Shown here piece by piece: positions 17,378 to 27,006 of a stretch of DNA of 64,000 bases. The stretch comes from Cellulomonas sp. SG140. Lineage in GTDB: Bacteria > Actinomycetota > Actinomycetes > Actinomycetales > Cellulomonadaceae. The DNA is taken from positions 186,001 through 250,000 of the forward strand of contig NZ_JANZLA010000001.1 in the NCBI RefSeq assembly GCF_025770785.1. The letters run 5' to 3'. A program made the position numbers and the translations under genes. Positions within the stretch are counted from its first letter, which is position 1. Every line of letters starts with the position of its first letter. Below the pieces are notes generated by a model, which was given only the letters and a program-made list of their open reading frames with translations, searched no databases and was not told the DNA's origin.

Positions 17378-18651
17378 GCGACTGACTCCGGAGCGGTCGG
17401 AGCCGCGGGCGACTGAGCGCGGCTGAAGTGATGGAGCAGGTAGAAGACGCCCGCGACGATCGCGCCGAGGACCCCGATGACGAGGGTCATCGCCCGCAGG
17501 TCCGGCAGCACCTGCCGAGCGAGCACCCACTGCGCCACCGACGCCGCGAGCAGCACGACGAGAGCGCGCCTGGAACGCGACGCCGTCAGGCGGATGAGGA
17601 GGCCCTGCGAGAGCGCCCATGGCACGTACGCCAGCGCGAGCGCGGGCAGGAGGCCCACGGCATCGGCGTAGCCCGAGCCGAAGAACAGGCGGATGACGAA
17701 GCCGCCGAGGACCGCGAGCGCGCCGGCTCCGAGCAGTCCGGTCCCCAGCACGGTGAGCAGGACGACGTTCACACCGAAGCGCATCGCGCCGTGGTCCTCG
17801 CGACGGTTCACGAACCGCGGCAGGAGGTACAGCGAGAGCGTCGTCGGCACGATCAGGATCAGCTTCGCCAGCACGGCCGCGGCGGCGAACATGCCGGCGG
17901 GGTGCTCGGGCGCCCCGGTGCGCACCAGCATGACGTCGATGTTGGTCAACCAGGCGAAGGCCAGCGTCAGCCCGATGAGCACGACGCTGTTCCTGGTGAA
18001 CGCCGACGTCGACGTCCGCAACCCGGCACGGTCGGCCTGGACCGAGGCTGCGAGCGCTGCAGCACCGATCGCGAGGAGCACCGCCACGAGGATCGAGACG
18101 GCTCCGAGACCTGCCAGCAGGGCGACGCCGGCCAGCACGAGCCGTAGCACCTGCGAGCCCGTGGACCAGCCCGCCACCGCGGTCGCGCGCCCGGCACCTT
18201 GCAGCCTGCCCTGAGCGACGGAGAACAGGAAGCTCGGGAGCACCGTGGCGGCCGCGAGCAGGACCGCCATCACACTGGTGCCCAGCCGGCCGCTCAGCGG
18301 ACCGGCCAACGCGGCGACCACGAGCGCGCCCCCGCCGCCGAGAGCGACACCCTCCACCATCGCGCCGTCCCACCGCCGAGGTGCAGCGGTTGCGTCCGGT
18401 GCACCGCTCAGCGTCCGCGCGGTCGCCACAGCGACGGAGTTCTGCAGCGCCGAGGCACCGATTGCGGCGATGTTGACGATGGACAGGAAGGCGGCGAGCA
18501 GCCCGAACGCGGCAGGGCCCAGACCTCGGCCGGTCAGCGCCTGGAACAGCGTGGAGGCGAGGATGCCGACGACGCTCACCGCGCCGACCGTCGCCAACGG
18601 TGCCGCGTGCCGCCGCAGGTAGCCCAGGCGCATGGCACGTCGCTCGTTCAC
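17374..18651 (-). CDS. Polysaccharide flippase, Wzx/MATE-like
   Basis: Oligosaccharide flippase of the MOP superfamily, moving lipid-linked repeat units to the outer face of the membrane. The 425 residues form about twelve hydrophobic helices. The N-terminal TVGAVSVVGILASTLFQALT and the pattern GRGLGPAAFGLLAAF are typical of the polysaccharide-synthase branch. The GTG start at 18651 overlaps the preceding GT2 stop as GTGA. An ABC exporter is also present in this locus, so two glycans, or two routes, may be served. It is followed immediately by the GT-C-like membrane gene. Confidence 0.85.
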   Translation of the reverse strand: MNERRAMRLGYLRRHAAPLATVGAVSVVGILASTLFQALTGRGLGPAAFGLLAAFLSIVNIAAIGASALQNSVAVATARTLSGAPDATAAPRRWDGAMVEGVALGGGGALVVAALAGPLSGRLGTSVMAVLLAAATVLPSFLFSVAQGRLQGAGRATAVAGWSTGSQVLRLVLAGVALLAGLGAVSILVAVLLAIGAAALAASVQADRAGLRTSTSAFTRNSVVLIGLTLAFAWLTNIDVMLVRTGAPEHPAGMFAAAAVLAKLILIVPTTLSLYLLPRFVNRREDHGAMRFGVNVVLLTVLGTGLLGAGALAVLGGFVIRLFFGSGYADAVGLLPALALAYVPWALSQGLLIRLTASRSRRALVVLLAASVAQWVLARQVLPDLRAMTLVIGVLGAIVAGVFYLLHHFSRAQSPAAPTAPESVA

Positions 18652-19388
18652 GCGACATCCCGGTGGTGGTGCTGACCCAGCACGTGACGGCGTCGGGCGA
18701 CGACCACCAGGTCGCGCAGCGCCTCCAGCGCCGCACCCGGACCCATGGTCGAGGTGAACTCGTACTCGAGCACGACCGGCGCCTCGACGACCCGCACGTC
18801 GTGGTCGACCAGGCGTGCGAGCAGCTCGAGATCGAAGGCGAAGCCACGGGAGGAGCAGTGCGCCAGCGCTTCGGCGACGGCGTCCCGCCGCATCGCCTTG
18901 ATGCCGGTCTGCGTGTCACCCAGGTTCAGGCCGATCACGAGCCGCGTGGCCAGCCGGAATGCTCGACTCGCGACGCGCCGGGTCAGCGGGTAGGCGACCT
19001 GTGACTCCGGATGGACCTTGGAGCCGACGACCATGTCCGCCTCGCCGGCCTCGATCCGGTCGAGGTAGCCAGGAAGCACCACGGGATTGAGGTCCATGTC
19101 GCCGTCGAGGAACGCGACGAGGGGATGGGTACCGGCGGCGAAGCCGGTCTGCAGGGCGTGGCCCTTGCCCTGGTTCGGCTGATACTCCACGACGCGCACC
19201 TCGGGACGTCCGATGCCCCTCGCCAGCTCTGCCGTGCGGTCGGTGCACCCGTCGCAGACGACGACCACCTCGAACTCCCGGCCCGCGTGGTCGAGCACGC
19301 CGAGCAGCCGGGTGAGCGCCGGTACGATGCTCGCCTCCTCCTGGTAGGCGGGCACCACCACGCTGACGGCTGTCGACTCAGTCCCCAT
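18648..19388 (-). CDS. GT2 glycosyltransferase, polyprenyl-phosphate-sugar synthase-like
   Basis: A 246-residue single-domain GT-A glycosyltransferase without membrane helices. It opens with VSVVVPAYQEEASI and has VVCDGCTDRT and the DxD-type metal site in FLDGDMDLNP. NQGKGHALQTG and the later GDTQTGIKAMRRDA stretch resemble dolichyl/polyprenyl-phosphate mannose or glucose synthases. Such an enzyme would charge a lipid carrier for the GT-C-like protein downstream in the same operon, an attractive but unproven link. The ATG at 19388 overlaps the upstream stop by 11 bases. Confidence 0.83.
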   Translation of the reverse strand: MGTESTAVSVVVPAYQEEASIVPALTRLLGVLDHAGREFEVVVVCDGCTDRTAELARGIGRPEVRVVEYQPNQGKGHALQTGFAAGTHPLVAFLDGDMDLNPVVLPGYLDRIEAGEADMVVGSKVHPESQVAYPLTRRVASRAFRLATRLVIGLNLGDTQTGIKAMRRDAVAEALAHCSSRGFAFDLELLARLVDHDVRVVEAPVVLEYEFTSTMGPGAALEALRDLVVVARRRHVLGQHHHRDVA

Positions 19389-20448
19389 AACCCCGCCTCA
19401 CCAGGTCTTCCACGACGATCTGCGACGGCGAGACGCCGTCGTCCTGCGGGGCCGTGCGGAGCACGTCGACGTCGCCGAGGAACTCTCGCAGCACCCCCAT
19501 GTCCCAGCCCGACAGCAGGACGTTGGCGCCGAGGCCCTCGCCGCGCTCGGTCGCTCGACGATGGACGAGGGTCGGCACGCCCAGCATGGCGGCCTCCTCC
19601 TGCACCCCGCCGCTGTCCGTCACGATGAAGTCGGCTCCGGCGATCAGCTGCGTGAAGCTGGCGTGCGGCATCTTGTCCACGACGCGCACACGGTCAGGCG
19701 GCAGTGTCGGCAGCACGGTCCCGAGCGAGTGTCGCGCGAGGTCGTCGACCACCATCACCACCGGGGACCGGCTCTCGGCGACGATCGTCTGGAGCGTCTG
19801 CCGGACGAGCGACCCGTTGCCGAGGAACTCGAAGCGGTGCAGCAGCACGACGCCGTACCTCTCCCCCGTGCCCGCGTCCACAGCGCCGCGGACGCGGTCA
19901 CGCACGGCGTCGATCACGGTGTTGCCCCCGGTCATCACGACGTCGCGACCCGCCAGGTGCCCAGCCGCCACCTCGGTCGGCGCGTAGTGGACGGTCGCGA
20001 GCCGGCCGACGATGCGGCGGTCCAGCTCTTCGGGGAACGGGTGCCGCCAGCTGCCGGAGCGCAGACCGGCCTCCACATGGGCGCTGTCCATCCGCATGGA
20101 ACGCGCCAGCAGGGCGCCGACGACACTCGTCATCGTGTCGCCGTGGACCACCACGACGTCCTGCCCGCGCCGACCCCGAAGGGTCCGACGGTTCCGCAAC
20201 GCCCACCGGCCGATCTGGCCGAGCCACGCGACCACGTCGAGCGGCCCGCGCAGGGGTCGCCCGCCCCGGCCCACCGCGAGCACGTGGTCGGGGTCGGGCA
20301 CGCCGAGGCCGGGCAGGGCGTCCAGGACGGTATCGGCCTGCTGGAGGGTGACCCACTGCTGGAACGGGACGCCGCGCTGCTCCAGCCGGCGCATCACGGG
20401 TGCGAGCTTGATGGCCTCTGCCGTCGTCCCGTAGCAGAAGACGATCAT
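19378..20448 (-). CDS. UDP-N-acetylglucosamine 2-epimerase family protein
   Basis: A 356-residue protein of the WecB/MnaA fold, which interconverts UDP-GlcNAc and UDP-ManNAc. The usual catalytic acids and histidine are in place: HGDT, HVEAGLR, FPEE and LLHRFEF, plus the UDP-site segment TDSGGVQEEA followed by ATERGEG. The N-terminal GTRPEAIK motif is changed to GTTAEAIK, losing the arginine that contacts the nucleotide in characterised enzymes, so the substrate may differ. The ATG at 20448 overlaps the preceding stop (ATGA). It probably supplies an amino sugar for the surface glycan. Confidence 0.8.
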   Translation of the reverse strand: MIVFCYGTTAEAIKLAPVMRRLEQRGVPFQQWVTLQQADTVLDALPGLGVPDPDHVLAVGRGGRPLRGPLDVVAWLGQIGRWALRNRRTLRGRRGQDVVVVHGDTMTSVVGALLARSMRMDSAHVEAGLRSGSWRHPFPEELDRRIVGRLATVHYAPTEVAAGHLAGRDVVMTGGNTVIDAVRDRVRGAVDAGTGERYGVVLLHRFEFLGNGSLVRQTLQTIVAESRSPVVMVVDDLARHSLGTVLPTLPPDRVRVVDKMPHASFTQLIAGADFIVTDSGGVQEEAAMLGVPTLVHRRATERGEGLGANVLLSGWDMGVLREFLGDVDVLRTAPQDDGVSPSQIVVEDLVRRGYGD

Positions 20449-21500
20449 CGAGCCACCGTCCCCGCTCCGACCACGAGCGCGCCACGGTGCACCAGCAGTC
20501 CGCGCAGCAGACCCAGCCAGTACGGCAGGACGAACACCGGGAGGTAGGCGACGTACGCAGCGACACCACGACGGGAGCAGCCGTGTGCGGCAGCCACCGC
20601 CGCTGGCGCGAGCACGGCCAGGAGCCCCGCCACGGCGAGCCATCCGATCACGGCCCAAGCTCCCGCTGCAGCCAGCCACCAGAGAAGGGCCAGGGCCACC
20701 AGCGGGGCGACGCCGAGACCGACCAGCGCTGCGGACCATCCCACGGAGACCCCGCCGAAGCTGTCCACCAAGAACGTTCCGCGGCCGAGGCTGTGCCGCA
20801 CGAACGCACTCGTCGAGGTCCGCGGCCGGTACACCGCGCGAAAGCCTGGGTCGAGATGGATCGGCGTGCTGGCCGCGATGCCGCGGATCACCTTGGTGTC
20901 GTCGCTCGCGAGGGCGGCGTCCCCGGTCGGCCATGCCTCACGGCACGCCTCGATGAGCACCTCGCGCGGCGCGAGGAACACACCGGTGCCCTTCGGGTAC
21001 CGGTTGTAGTCCTGGATCCCGAAGCTGACCGGCCTGGGGTTGCCGAGCCAACCGCCCCAGAAGACGTGCACCGGGACCTCCCAGAAGTGCCCGACGAGCG
21101 GCGCCTGCGGATCCGTCACAGCATGGCCGTTCCAGACGGTCAGGGCCGGGTCGGCCGCCATCGCCGTCTCCACGGTGACCAGCGCGTCTCTGTCGAGAAG
21201 CACCCGGCTGTCGAGCAGCAGGACCAGGCGGCCGGTCGCCTCCTGCATTCCTGCCCACCGGGCCAGGAACCGACCCTTGTTGGACTGGCGGACGAGGTGG
21301 AGCGGCACCGGGAACGAGCCAGCCAGCTCCCGGACGAGCGAGTCCGTGCCGTCCGTCGACCCGTCGTCCACGACGACGACCTCGGCGCGCCACGAGGTCC
21401 TGGCCAGCGCAGCGGCGCAGGCCGCGAGCGTCGAAGGAAGGTAGGGCTCGCTCTGGTAAGAGGGGATCACCACCGAGAGGTCCGGGGCAGGGCTAGGCAC
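20445..21500 (-). CDS. GT2 glycosyltransferase with C-terminal membrane helices
   Basis: A 351-residue membrane-anchored GT-A glycosyltransferase. It begins LSVVIPSYQSEPYL and has VVVDDGSTDGT and the acidic site LLLDSRVLLD. Residues about 255-340 form three or four hydrophobic helices that anchor it, as in WcaA/WbbL-like enzymes. The GTG start at 21500 follows AAGGGGAG. It is the first gene of the leftward operon that also holds the epimerase, a second GT2, the flippase and the GT-C-like protein. Sugar specificity is unknown. Confidence 0.83.
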   Translation of the reverse strand: MPSPAPDLSVVIPSYQSEPYLPSTLAACAAALARTSWRAEVVVVDDGSTDGTDSLVRELAGSFPVPLHLVRQSNKGRFLARWAGMQEATGRLVLLLDSRVLLDRDALVTVETAMAADPALTVWNGHAVTDPQAPLVGHFWEVPVHVFWGGWLGNPRPVSFGIQDYNRYPKGTGVFLAPREVLIEACREAWPTGDAALASDDTKVIRGIAASTPIHLDPGFRAVYRPRTSTSAFVRHSLGRGTFLVDSFGGVSVGWSAALVGLGVAPLVALALLWWLAAAGAWAVIGWLAVAGLLAVLAPAAVAAAHGCSRRGVAAYVAYLPVFVLPYWLGLLRGLLVHRGALVVGAGTVAR

Positions 21501-21556
21501 TCGGAACTCCCCTTCACGGCTGACAGACGGCCTCGCGTGCGGCGCGGAGCCCGCGG

Positions 21557-21562
21557 AAGTCT
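21557..21562 (-). promoter_or_regulatory. -10 box upstream of the GT2-flippase operon
   Basis: TAGACT on the minus strand lies about 57 bases before the GTG at 21500. A short CCGGG/CCCGG hairpin at 21589-21601, just after the amidase stop, separates the two transcription units. No clear -35 box is seen. Confidence 0.3.
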
Positions 21563-21606
21563 ACCGGGGCACGGGAACCTCGAGCGGGTCCGGGGGTCCC
21601 GGAACG

Positions 21607-23628
21607 TCACGGGAAGCGGCTGACCGCCCGCGAGAGGTACTCGTCGCTGCCGATGATCATGGCCCGCAGCGCGTCCTCACCGTTCGCCTGCCAGTAGGGC
21701 GCCCAGGTGGACAGTCCGGTGGGGTCCGCAGAACGGCCGAGGTAGATCCCGAACGCCTCGTTCACGCGCCGCTGCGCACTTTCCAGCGACCGCCACACCC
21801 CGTTGCTCACGATGCCTCGGCCGCGGCTCGGGATCTGACTGACCCAGGAGCTGACCTCGGAGGCCGCCGGTGCTCGGCCGAGGATGTCCTGGTAGAGCCG
21901 TGCGACGTACGCCGGGTCGGTCCCGCCCGCACGGGCGTAGTACTCGTCGCTCTGGATCAGCTGGCCGCGCAGGTCCTCCACGCGGAGGCGCCCGGACATG
22001 ATCGCCTGGCTCCAGGTCGCCAGCCCGGTCGGGTCCGGGGTCCGGCCCAGGATCTGCGCGTAGGCCTCGACCACCCGCCGGTTGACGTACTCGGCGCTGT
22101 GCGCGATCTGGTCACCCAGCGCGCTCGCCCCGGTGCCCGCCATCAGAGCGGCGGTCCATGTCGACAGGCCCGTCGGATCGACGGGCCGCTGCAGCATGTC
22201 GCTGTACAGCGCCTGCACCAGGGGCTCCGAGAACGCGATCTTGCTGGCCCGGTCACGGATCCATGCGAGCGTCGAGTACGCCCCGTCGCCCGGGCACGAG
22301 GTGTAGTCGACGTCACGGTGGCCCATCACCACGGGTTCCGTGACGGTCGTCCCCGTCGTGGTCGTCGGCCACCGCGACGTCTCGCCACCGTAGGTCGTGT
22401 AGGTCATCATCCCGCCGGGGTTGCGGCCGTACGCCGCAAGCCGCCAGCCGATCAGCTCAGCGAGCGCCTCCTGCGTCGCGGCGGAGGGCACGAGGCTGGT
22501 GTAGTCGCCGAGGATCGCCACGCCGAGCGTCCCGGTGTTGAAGCCGCCGGCGTGCACACCGATGACCGGCTCGGTCTCGCTGTTGGCCCGACCCTCGTAG
22601 ATGTTTCCCCACTTGTCGACGACGAAGTTGTAGCCGAGGTCGCACCAGCCGCGGACGTTGATGTGGTACGCCTGGTCGTTCCGGATCATCTGCTCGGCCT
22701 GCGCGACCGTGGTGTAGCTGTTGGTGTCGGCCGTGTGGTGGATCACCGCGCCCACGAGCGTCGACGCCACGGCCGGTGTGCAGGCCTCGGGCGCCGCGCC
22801 CCACTGGTCCCGGGTGATGATGGTCGGCGCAGCCACGGCGGACGTCGCGAGCGCAGCCGCGGGTCGGGCGGACGCCGCGCGCGAGACGGTGCTCGAGGGC
22901 CTCCAGACCGCCGGCTGCGCCTGGGTCGTCGCGGCCTTGGACCCGACGAGCGCGACCTTCACGTCGGTCATCGCAGCGGTGCTCTTCGCGGCGAAGCCGA
23001 CCTGCACCGCGTCCACCGAGCCGATCCAGACCGAGTCGGTGCCGGACCTGCCGCGGGCGGCCTCGGCTGAGCCCGGATCCGGGGCGCTGTCAGGCTGCGG
23101 CACCGGCTGCCAGCTCGACCACGTGTCGCCCACCTTCGTGCGGATCTGAGGCTGCAGCGTCGCGACGTCCTGGCCGGCGGGCCAGGTGATGCCGACGGTC
23201 TGGATCGACGTCGTGTCGATGGGAGCCGTCTCGACGACTCCGCTCGGGTCCTTCGCCGCCGCGACGACCGGCGCGGACGGTGCGACGGGCGGCGCATCGG
23301 GCGAAGCGGCCGAGGGTGCGCCCGACGGGGACGCCGTGGGCGACGCGGTCGGTGAGACCGATGGGGACGGCGTAGCCGAGGGCGTCCCGGTGCCGGTAGC
23401 CCCTGCCGAGGACACGGCCACGGCCATCTGGTTCACCGTCACGGGGTCCGCCGGAGCTCCTCCGCTCACCCCTTCGACGGTCCGGACGGCGCTCGCCCCC
23501 TGCTCCAGCACCCCGGCTGAGGACGACGCCTGCCCTCCGGACGTGTGCTGCTGCCCGTCGAGGATCGGCCCCGATACCAGGAGGGCCAGGGCCGCTATGA
23601 GTGCGAACGGGACGACGGGCTGGTGCAT
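21607..23628 (-). CDS. Secreted N-acetylmuramoyl-L-alanine amidase with DUF4214 repeats
   Basis: Peptidoglycan hydrolase of 673 residues that would cleave the MurNAc-L-Ala bond outside the cell. It has an N-terminal signal peptide (about 1-25), then a Ser/Pro/Thr-rich linker and a beta-rich region. The zinc amidase (Amidase_2/PGRP) domain spans about 265-440: AVIHHTAD supplies the first His ligand and GHRDVDYTSCPGD the His and Cys ligands. Residues about 450-670 carry four DUF4214-type repeats (LGRTPDPTGLATW and variants), as in the SpoIID-like protein nearby. The ATG start has AGGA upstream. The residues present predict an active enzyme. Confidence 0.88.
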   Translation of the reverse strand: MHQPVVPFALIAALALLVSGPILDGQQHTSGGQASSSAGVLEQGASAVRTVEGVSGGAPADPVTVNQMAVAVSSAGATGTGTPSATPSPSVSPTASPTASPSGAPSAASPDAPPVAPSAPVVAAAKDPSGVVETAPIDTTSIQTVGITWPAGQDVATLQPQIRTKVGDTWSSWQPVPQPDSAPDPGSAEAARGRSGTDSVWIGSVDAVQVGFAAKSTAAMTDVKVALVGSKAATTQAQPAVWRPSSTVSRAASARPAAALATSAVAAPTIITRDQWGAAPEACTPAVASTLVGAVIHHTADTNSYTTVAQAEQMIRNDQAYHINVRGWCDLGYNFVVDKWGNIYEGRANSETEPVIGVHAGGFNTGTLGVAILGDYTSLVPSAATQEALAELIGWRLAAYGRNPGGMMTYTTYGGETSRWPTTTTGTTVTEPVVMGHRDVDYTSCPGDGAYSTLAWIRDRASKIAFSEPLVQALYSDMLQRPVDPTGLSTWTAALMAGTGASALGDQIAHSAEYVNRRVVEAYAQILGRTPDPTGLATWSQAIMSGRLRVEDLRGQLIQSDEYYARAGGTDPAYVARLYQDILGRAPAASEVSSWVSQIPSRGRGIVSNGVWRSLESAQRRVNEAFGIYLGRSADPTGLSTWAPYWQANGEDALRAMIIGSDEYLSRAVSRFP

Positions 23629-23719
23629 GGCTGATCCTGACGATGGCCGGGGCGGTCACAAGGAGATTCGGTCGCTCACCCGGTCGGGTCAAGGTTCCGC
23701 GCCAGCACTGTCTGAATCG

Positions 23720-24833
<1,114 letters not shown>

Positions 24834-24894
24834 TCTGCACAGATCCTCCACTGCGCCTGTCCGACCGCTCCCCCGCGCGCCGCGACACCGCTCC

Positions 24895-24900
24895 TAGGAT
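24895..24900 (+). promoter_or_regulatory. -10 box, leaderless start of LCP gene
   Basis: TAGGAT lies 6 bases before the GTG at 24907, and no ribosome site lies between them. This indicates a leaderless transcript and separates the gene from rmlB. Confidence 0.55.
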
Positions 24901-24906
24901 CGACCC

Positions 24907-26181
24907 GTGCCAGCCCGCCACCAGTCAGTGCCGCATGCGCAGCAGCCCCGCCATGCGCGCGGCCTGAAGAGCCACAACGCCGTACGAGGCGTCGCCCTCG
25001 CGGCGGTCGCGCTCGTCGTCTTCGGCGCCTCGAGCGCGGTGGCGGTCGCACAGCGCCTGCAGAACAACATCACGACGGTCGACGTGAGCGGACTCACGGG
25101 CCCGCGCCCGTCGTCCAAGGCCGTCGCCAAGCCGGGCGACCCGAACGCCGGCCAGCCCGTGAACATCCTGGTGATGGGCTCCGACACACGGGCCGGGGTC
25201 AACGCGTCGATCGGCGGCAACGACTCCGGGCAGCGCTCGGACACCGCGATCGTGGTGCACATCTCCGCGGACCGGTCCCGCGTCGAGCTCGTGTCCATCC
25301 CGCGCGACTCGCTGGTGAAGATCCCGGTGTGCCAGGCGACCAACGGCAAGTCGTCGCGGGCGAGCAGCAGCGCGATGTTCAACTCGGCGTTCGCCACCGG
25401 CTGGGACATGGGCGGTGACATGGCGTCGGCGGCCGCCTGCGCGATCAAGACGGTCCAGCAGAACACCGGCGTGGCGATCGACCACTTCGCGGTCGTGGAC
25501 TTCGCGGGCTTCCAGGCGATGGTCAACGCGATCGGCGGTGTGCCGATGTGCATCCCGCACGCCCTCCACGACACGTACAGCGGTCTGAACCTCCCGGCCG
25601 GCCAGCAGGTGCTCAACGGTCAGCAGGCCCTCGAGCTGGCCCGTGCCCGGCACGGCAACATCGGCGACGGCGGCGACCTGGACCGGATCGGCAACCAGCA
25701 GCGACTGATCCAGGCGATGGTCAACGAGGTCCTCTCCAAGAAGGTCCTGACCAACGTGCCGAACCTCGTCTCGTTCCTCTCCGCCGCGACGAGCTCGCTG
25801 ACCACCGACTCCGGTCTGCAGCTGCAGAACCTGACCGGCCTGGCCTACAACCTGCGCAACATCAACCGCGACAACGTGGTCTTCATGACGATCCCCACCG
25901 GACCGGCGCCCAGCGACCCGAACCGGCTGGTGTGGACGTCGGCCGCGACCGCCATCTGGGCCAACATGGCGGCCGACAAGCCGATCCTCCAGGAGGCGGC
26001 GCAGCCGACGCCGACGACGGCGAGCACGCCGGCCAAGACGAGCACGGCGGGCGGCACCAAGTCGGGCACCGCGACACCGCCGGCTGCCGCAGCGACCCCG
26101 GCCGCCCCGGCCCCGTCGGCGTCCAAGGCGGCCGGGCACGAGGCGTTCACCTCCGCGGACAACACCGGTTCGTGCTCCTGA
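24907..26181 (+). CDS. LytR-CpsA-Psr (LCP) family glycan ligase
   Basis: LCP enzymes transfer lipid-linked glycans onto peptidoglycan outside the membrane. This 424-residue protein has a short basic N-terminus, one transmembrane helix (about 25-48), and an LCP domain (about 80-340). The domain shows VMGSDTRAG, the catalytic-site aspartate and arginine region RSDTAIVVHI and SIPRDS, and later LARARHG. An Ala/Thr/Pro-rich tail of about 70 residues follows and is probably disordered in the wall. Placed at the end of the polysaccharide locus, it is a good candidate for attaching that glycan to the wall. It ends at a hairpin shared with purE. Confidence 0.9.
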   Translation: MPARHQSVPHAQQPRHARGLKSHNAVRGVALAAVALVVFGASSAVAVAQRLQNNITTVDVSGLTGPRPSSKAVAKPGDPNAGQPVNILVMGSDTRAGVNASIGGNDSGQRSDTAIVVHISADRSRVELVSIPRDSLVKIPVCQATNGKSSRASSSAMFNSAFATGWDMGGDMASAAACAIKTVQQNTGVAIDHFAVVDFAGFQAMVNAIGGVPMCIPHALHDTYSGLNLPAGQQVLNGQQALELARARHGNIGDGGDLDRIGNQQRLIQAMVNEVLSKKVLTNVPNLVSFLSAATSSLTTDSGLQLQNLTGLAYNLRNINRDNVVFMTIPTGPAPSDPNRLVWTSAATAIWANMAADKPILQEAAQPTPTTASTPAKTSTAGGTKSGTATPPAAAATPAAPAPSASKAAGHEAFTSADNTGSCS

Positions 26182-26189
26182 GCCGTCGC

Positions 26190-26225
26190 GGGCCGTCCGC
26201 CTGGGGGCCCCGGTCGTGACGGCCC
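26190..26225. terminator. Bidirectional hairpin between LCP and purE genes
   Basis: An 8-base-pair stem GGGCCGTC/GACGGCCC encloses a loop that itself holds a GGGGCCCC palindrome. It lies between two convergent stops. Confidence 0.5.
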
Positions 26226-26266
26226 AGGCCTCGACGGACGCCGGGGGCGCCCCAGGAGCTCGGCGC

Positions 26267-26800
26267 TCAGGCCTGGAAGCCCGTGCGTTGCTGGCCGAGG
26301 GCACGGAGACGCTCGCCCTTGCGCTCCGCGACCTCCCGCAGGCCGTCCTGGAACGCCACCATCGCGGTCCGCAGGCGTGCGGCCTGCTCGTCGGCACCGC
26401 TGGCCAGGATCCGGACCGCGAGCAGGCCGGCGTTCCGGGCGCCGCCGATCGACACGGTCGCCACGGGCACCCCCGACGGCATCTGCACGATGGACAGGAG
26501 GGAGTCCATGCCGTCCAGGTGCGCCAGCGGCACCGGGACCCCGACCACCGGCAGGGCAGTGGCTGCAGCGAGCATCCCGGGCAGGTGCGCGGCGCCGCCG
26601 GCACCCGCCACGACCACCCGCAGGCCTCGGTCAGCGGCCGTGCGGCCGTACTGGAGCATCTTGTCGGGCTGACGGTGGGCCGACACGACGTCCACCTCGA
26701 CCGGCACCTCGAACTCCGCGAGGGCAGCCGCGGCAGCCTCCATCACGGGCCAGTCCGAGTCGGAACCCATGACGATCCCGACGAGCGGCTGTGCTGGCAT
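26267..26800 (-). CDS. purE: 5-(carboxyamino)imidazole ribonucleotide mutase
   Basis: Class I PurE, converting N5-CAIR to CAIR in purine synthesis, downstream of PurK. The 177-residue protein has GSDSDW at 12-17 and the catalytic His42 in SAHRQPDK, then the AGGAAHLPG segment typical of the octameric bacterial enzyme. The ATG at 26800 follows GGAGGACGCC; longer in-frame extensions are antisense to the LCP gene. purK lies 1.6 kb away on the same strand, separated by an oppositely oriented LCP gene, so the two are not one operon. Confidence 0.93.
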   Translation of the reverse strand: MPAQPLVGIVMGSDSDWPVMEAAAAALAEFEVPVEVDVVSAHRQPDKMLQYGRTAADRGLRVVVAGAGGAAHLPGMLAAATALPVVGVPVPLAHLDGMDSLLSIVQMPSGVPVATVSIGGARNAGLLAVRILASGADEQAARLRTAMVAFQDGLREVAERKGERLRALGQQRTGFQA

Positions 26801-27006
26801 GGCGTCCTCCGGTGCGGTGCGTTCTGCTGCGGGCGGTCCCATGATGCCGCCCCGCCGACCGGGGGTGGCGCATCCGTCCTGGCCAGCGGGCCGGTAGCAC
26901 CCGCGAGGCGCGCCCGTCTCGCCAGGTCGCAGCGAGGTCCGTTCCGTACGATCGACGAGCACCCGGCCCGACCGGTCGGGACCAGGGGCGGCACCGAGGA
27001 GGACCA

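Noticed and set aside
14601-18919. Upstream extensions of minus-strand frames (for example 17378-18919)
   Set aside because: They run antisense or out of frame through recognised genes; the chosen starts have overlaps or ribosome sites and begin at conserved domains.
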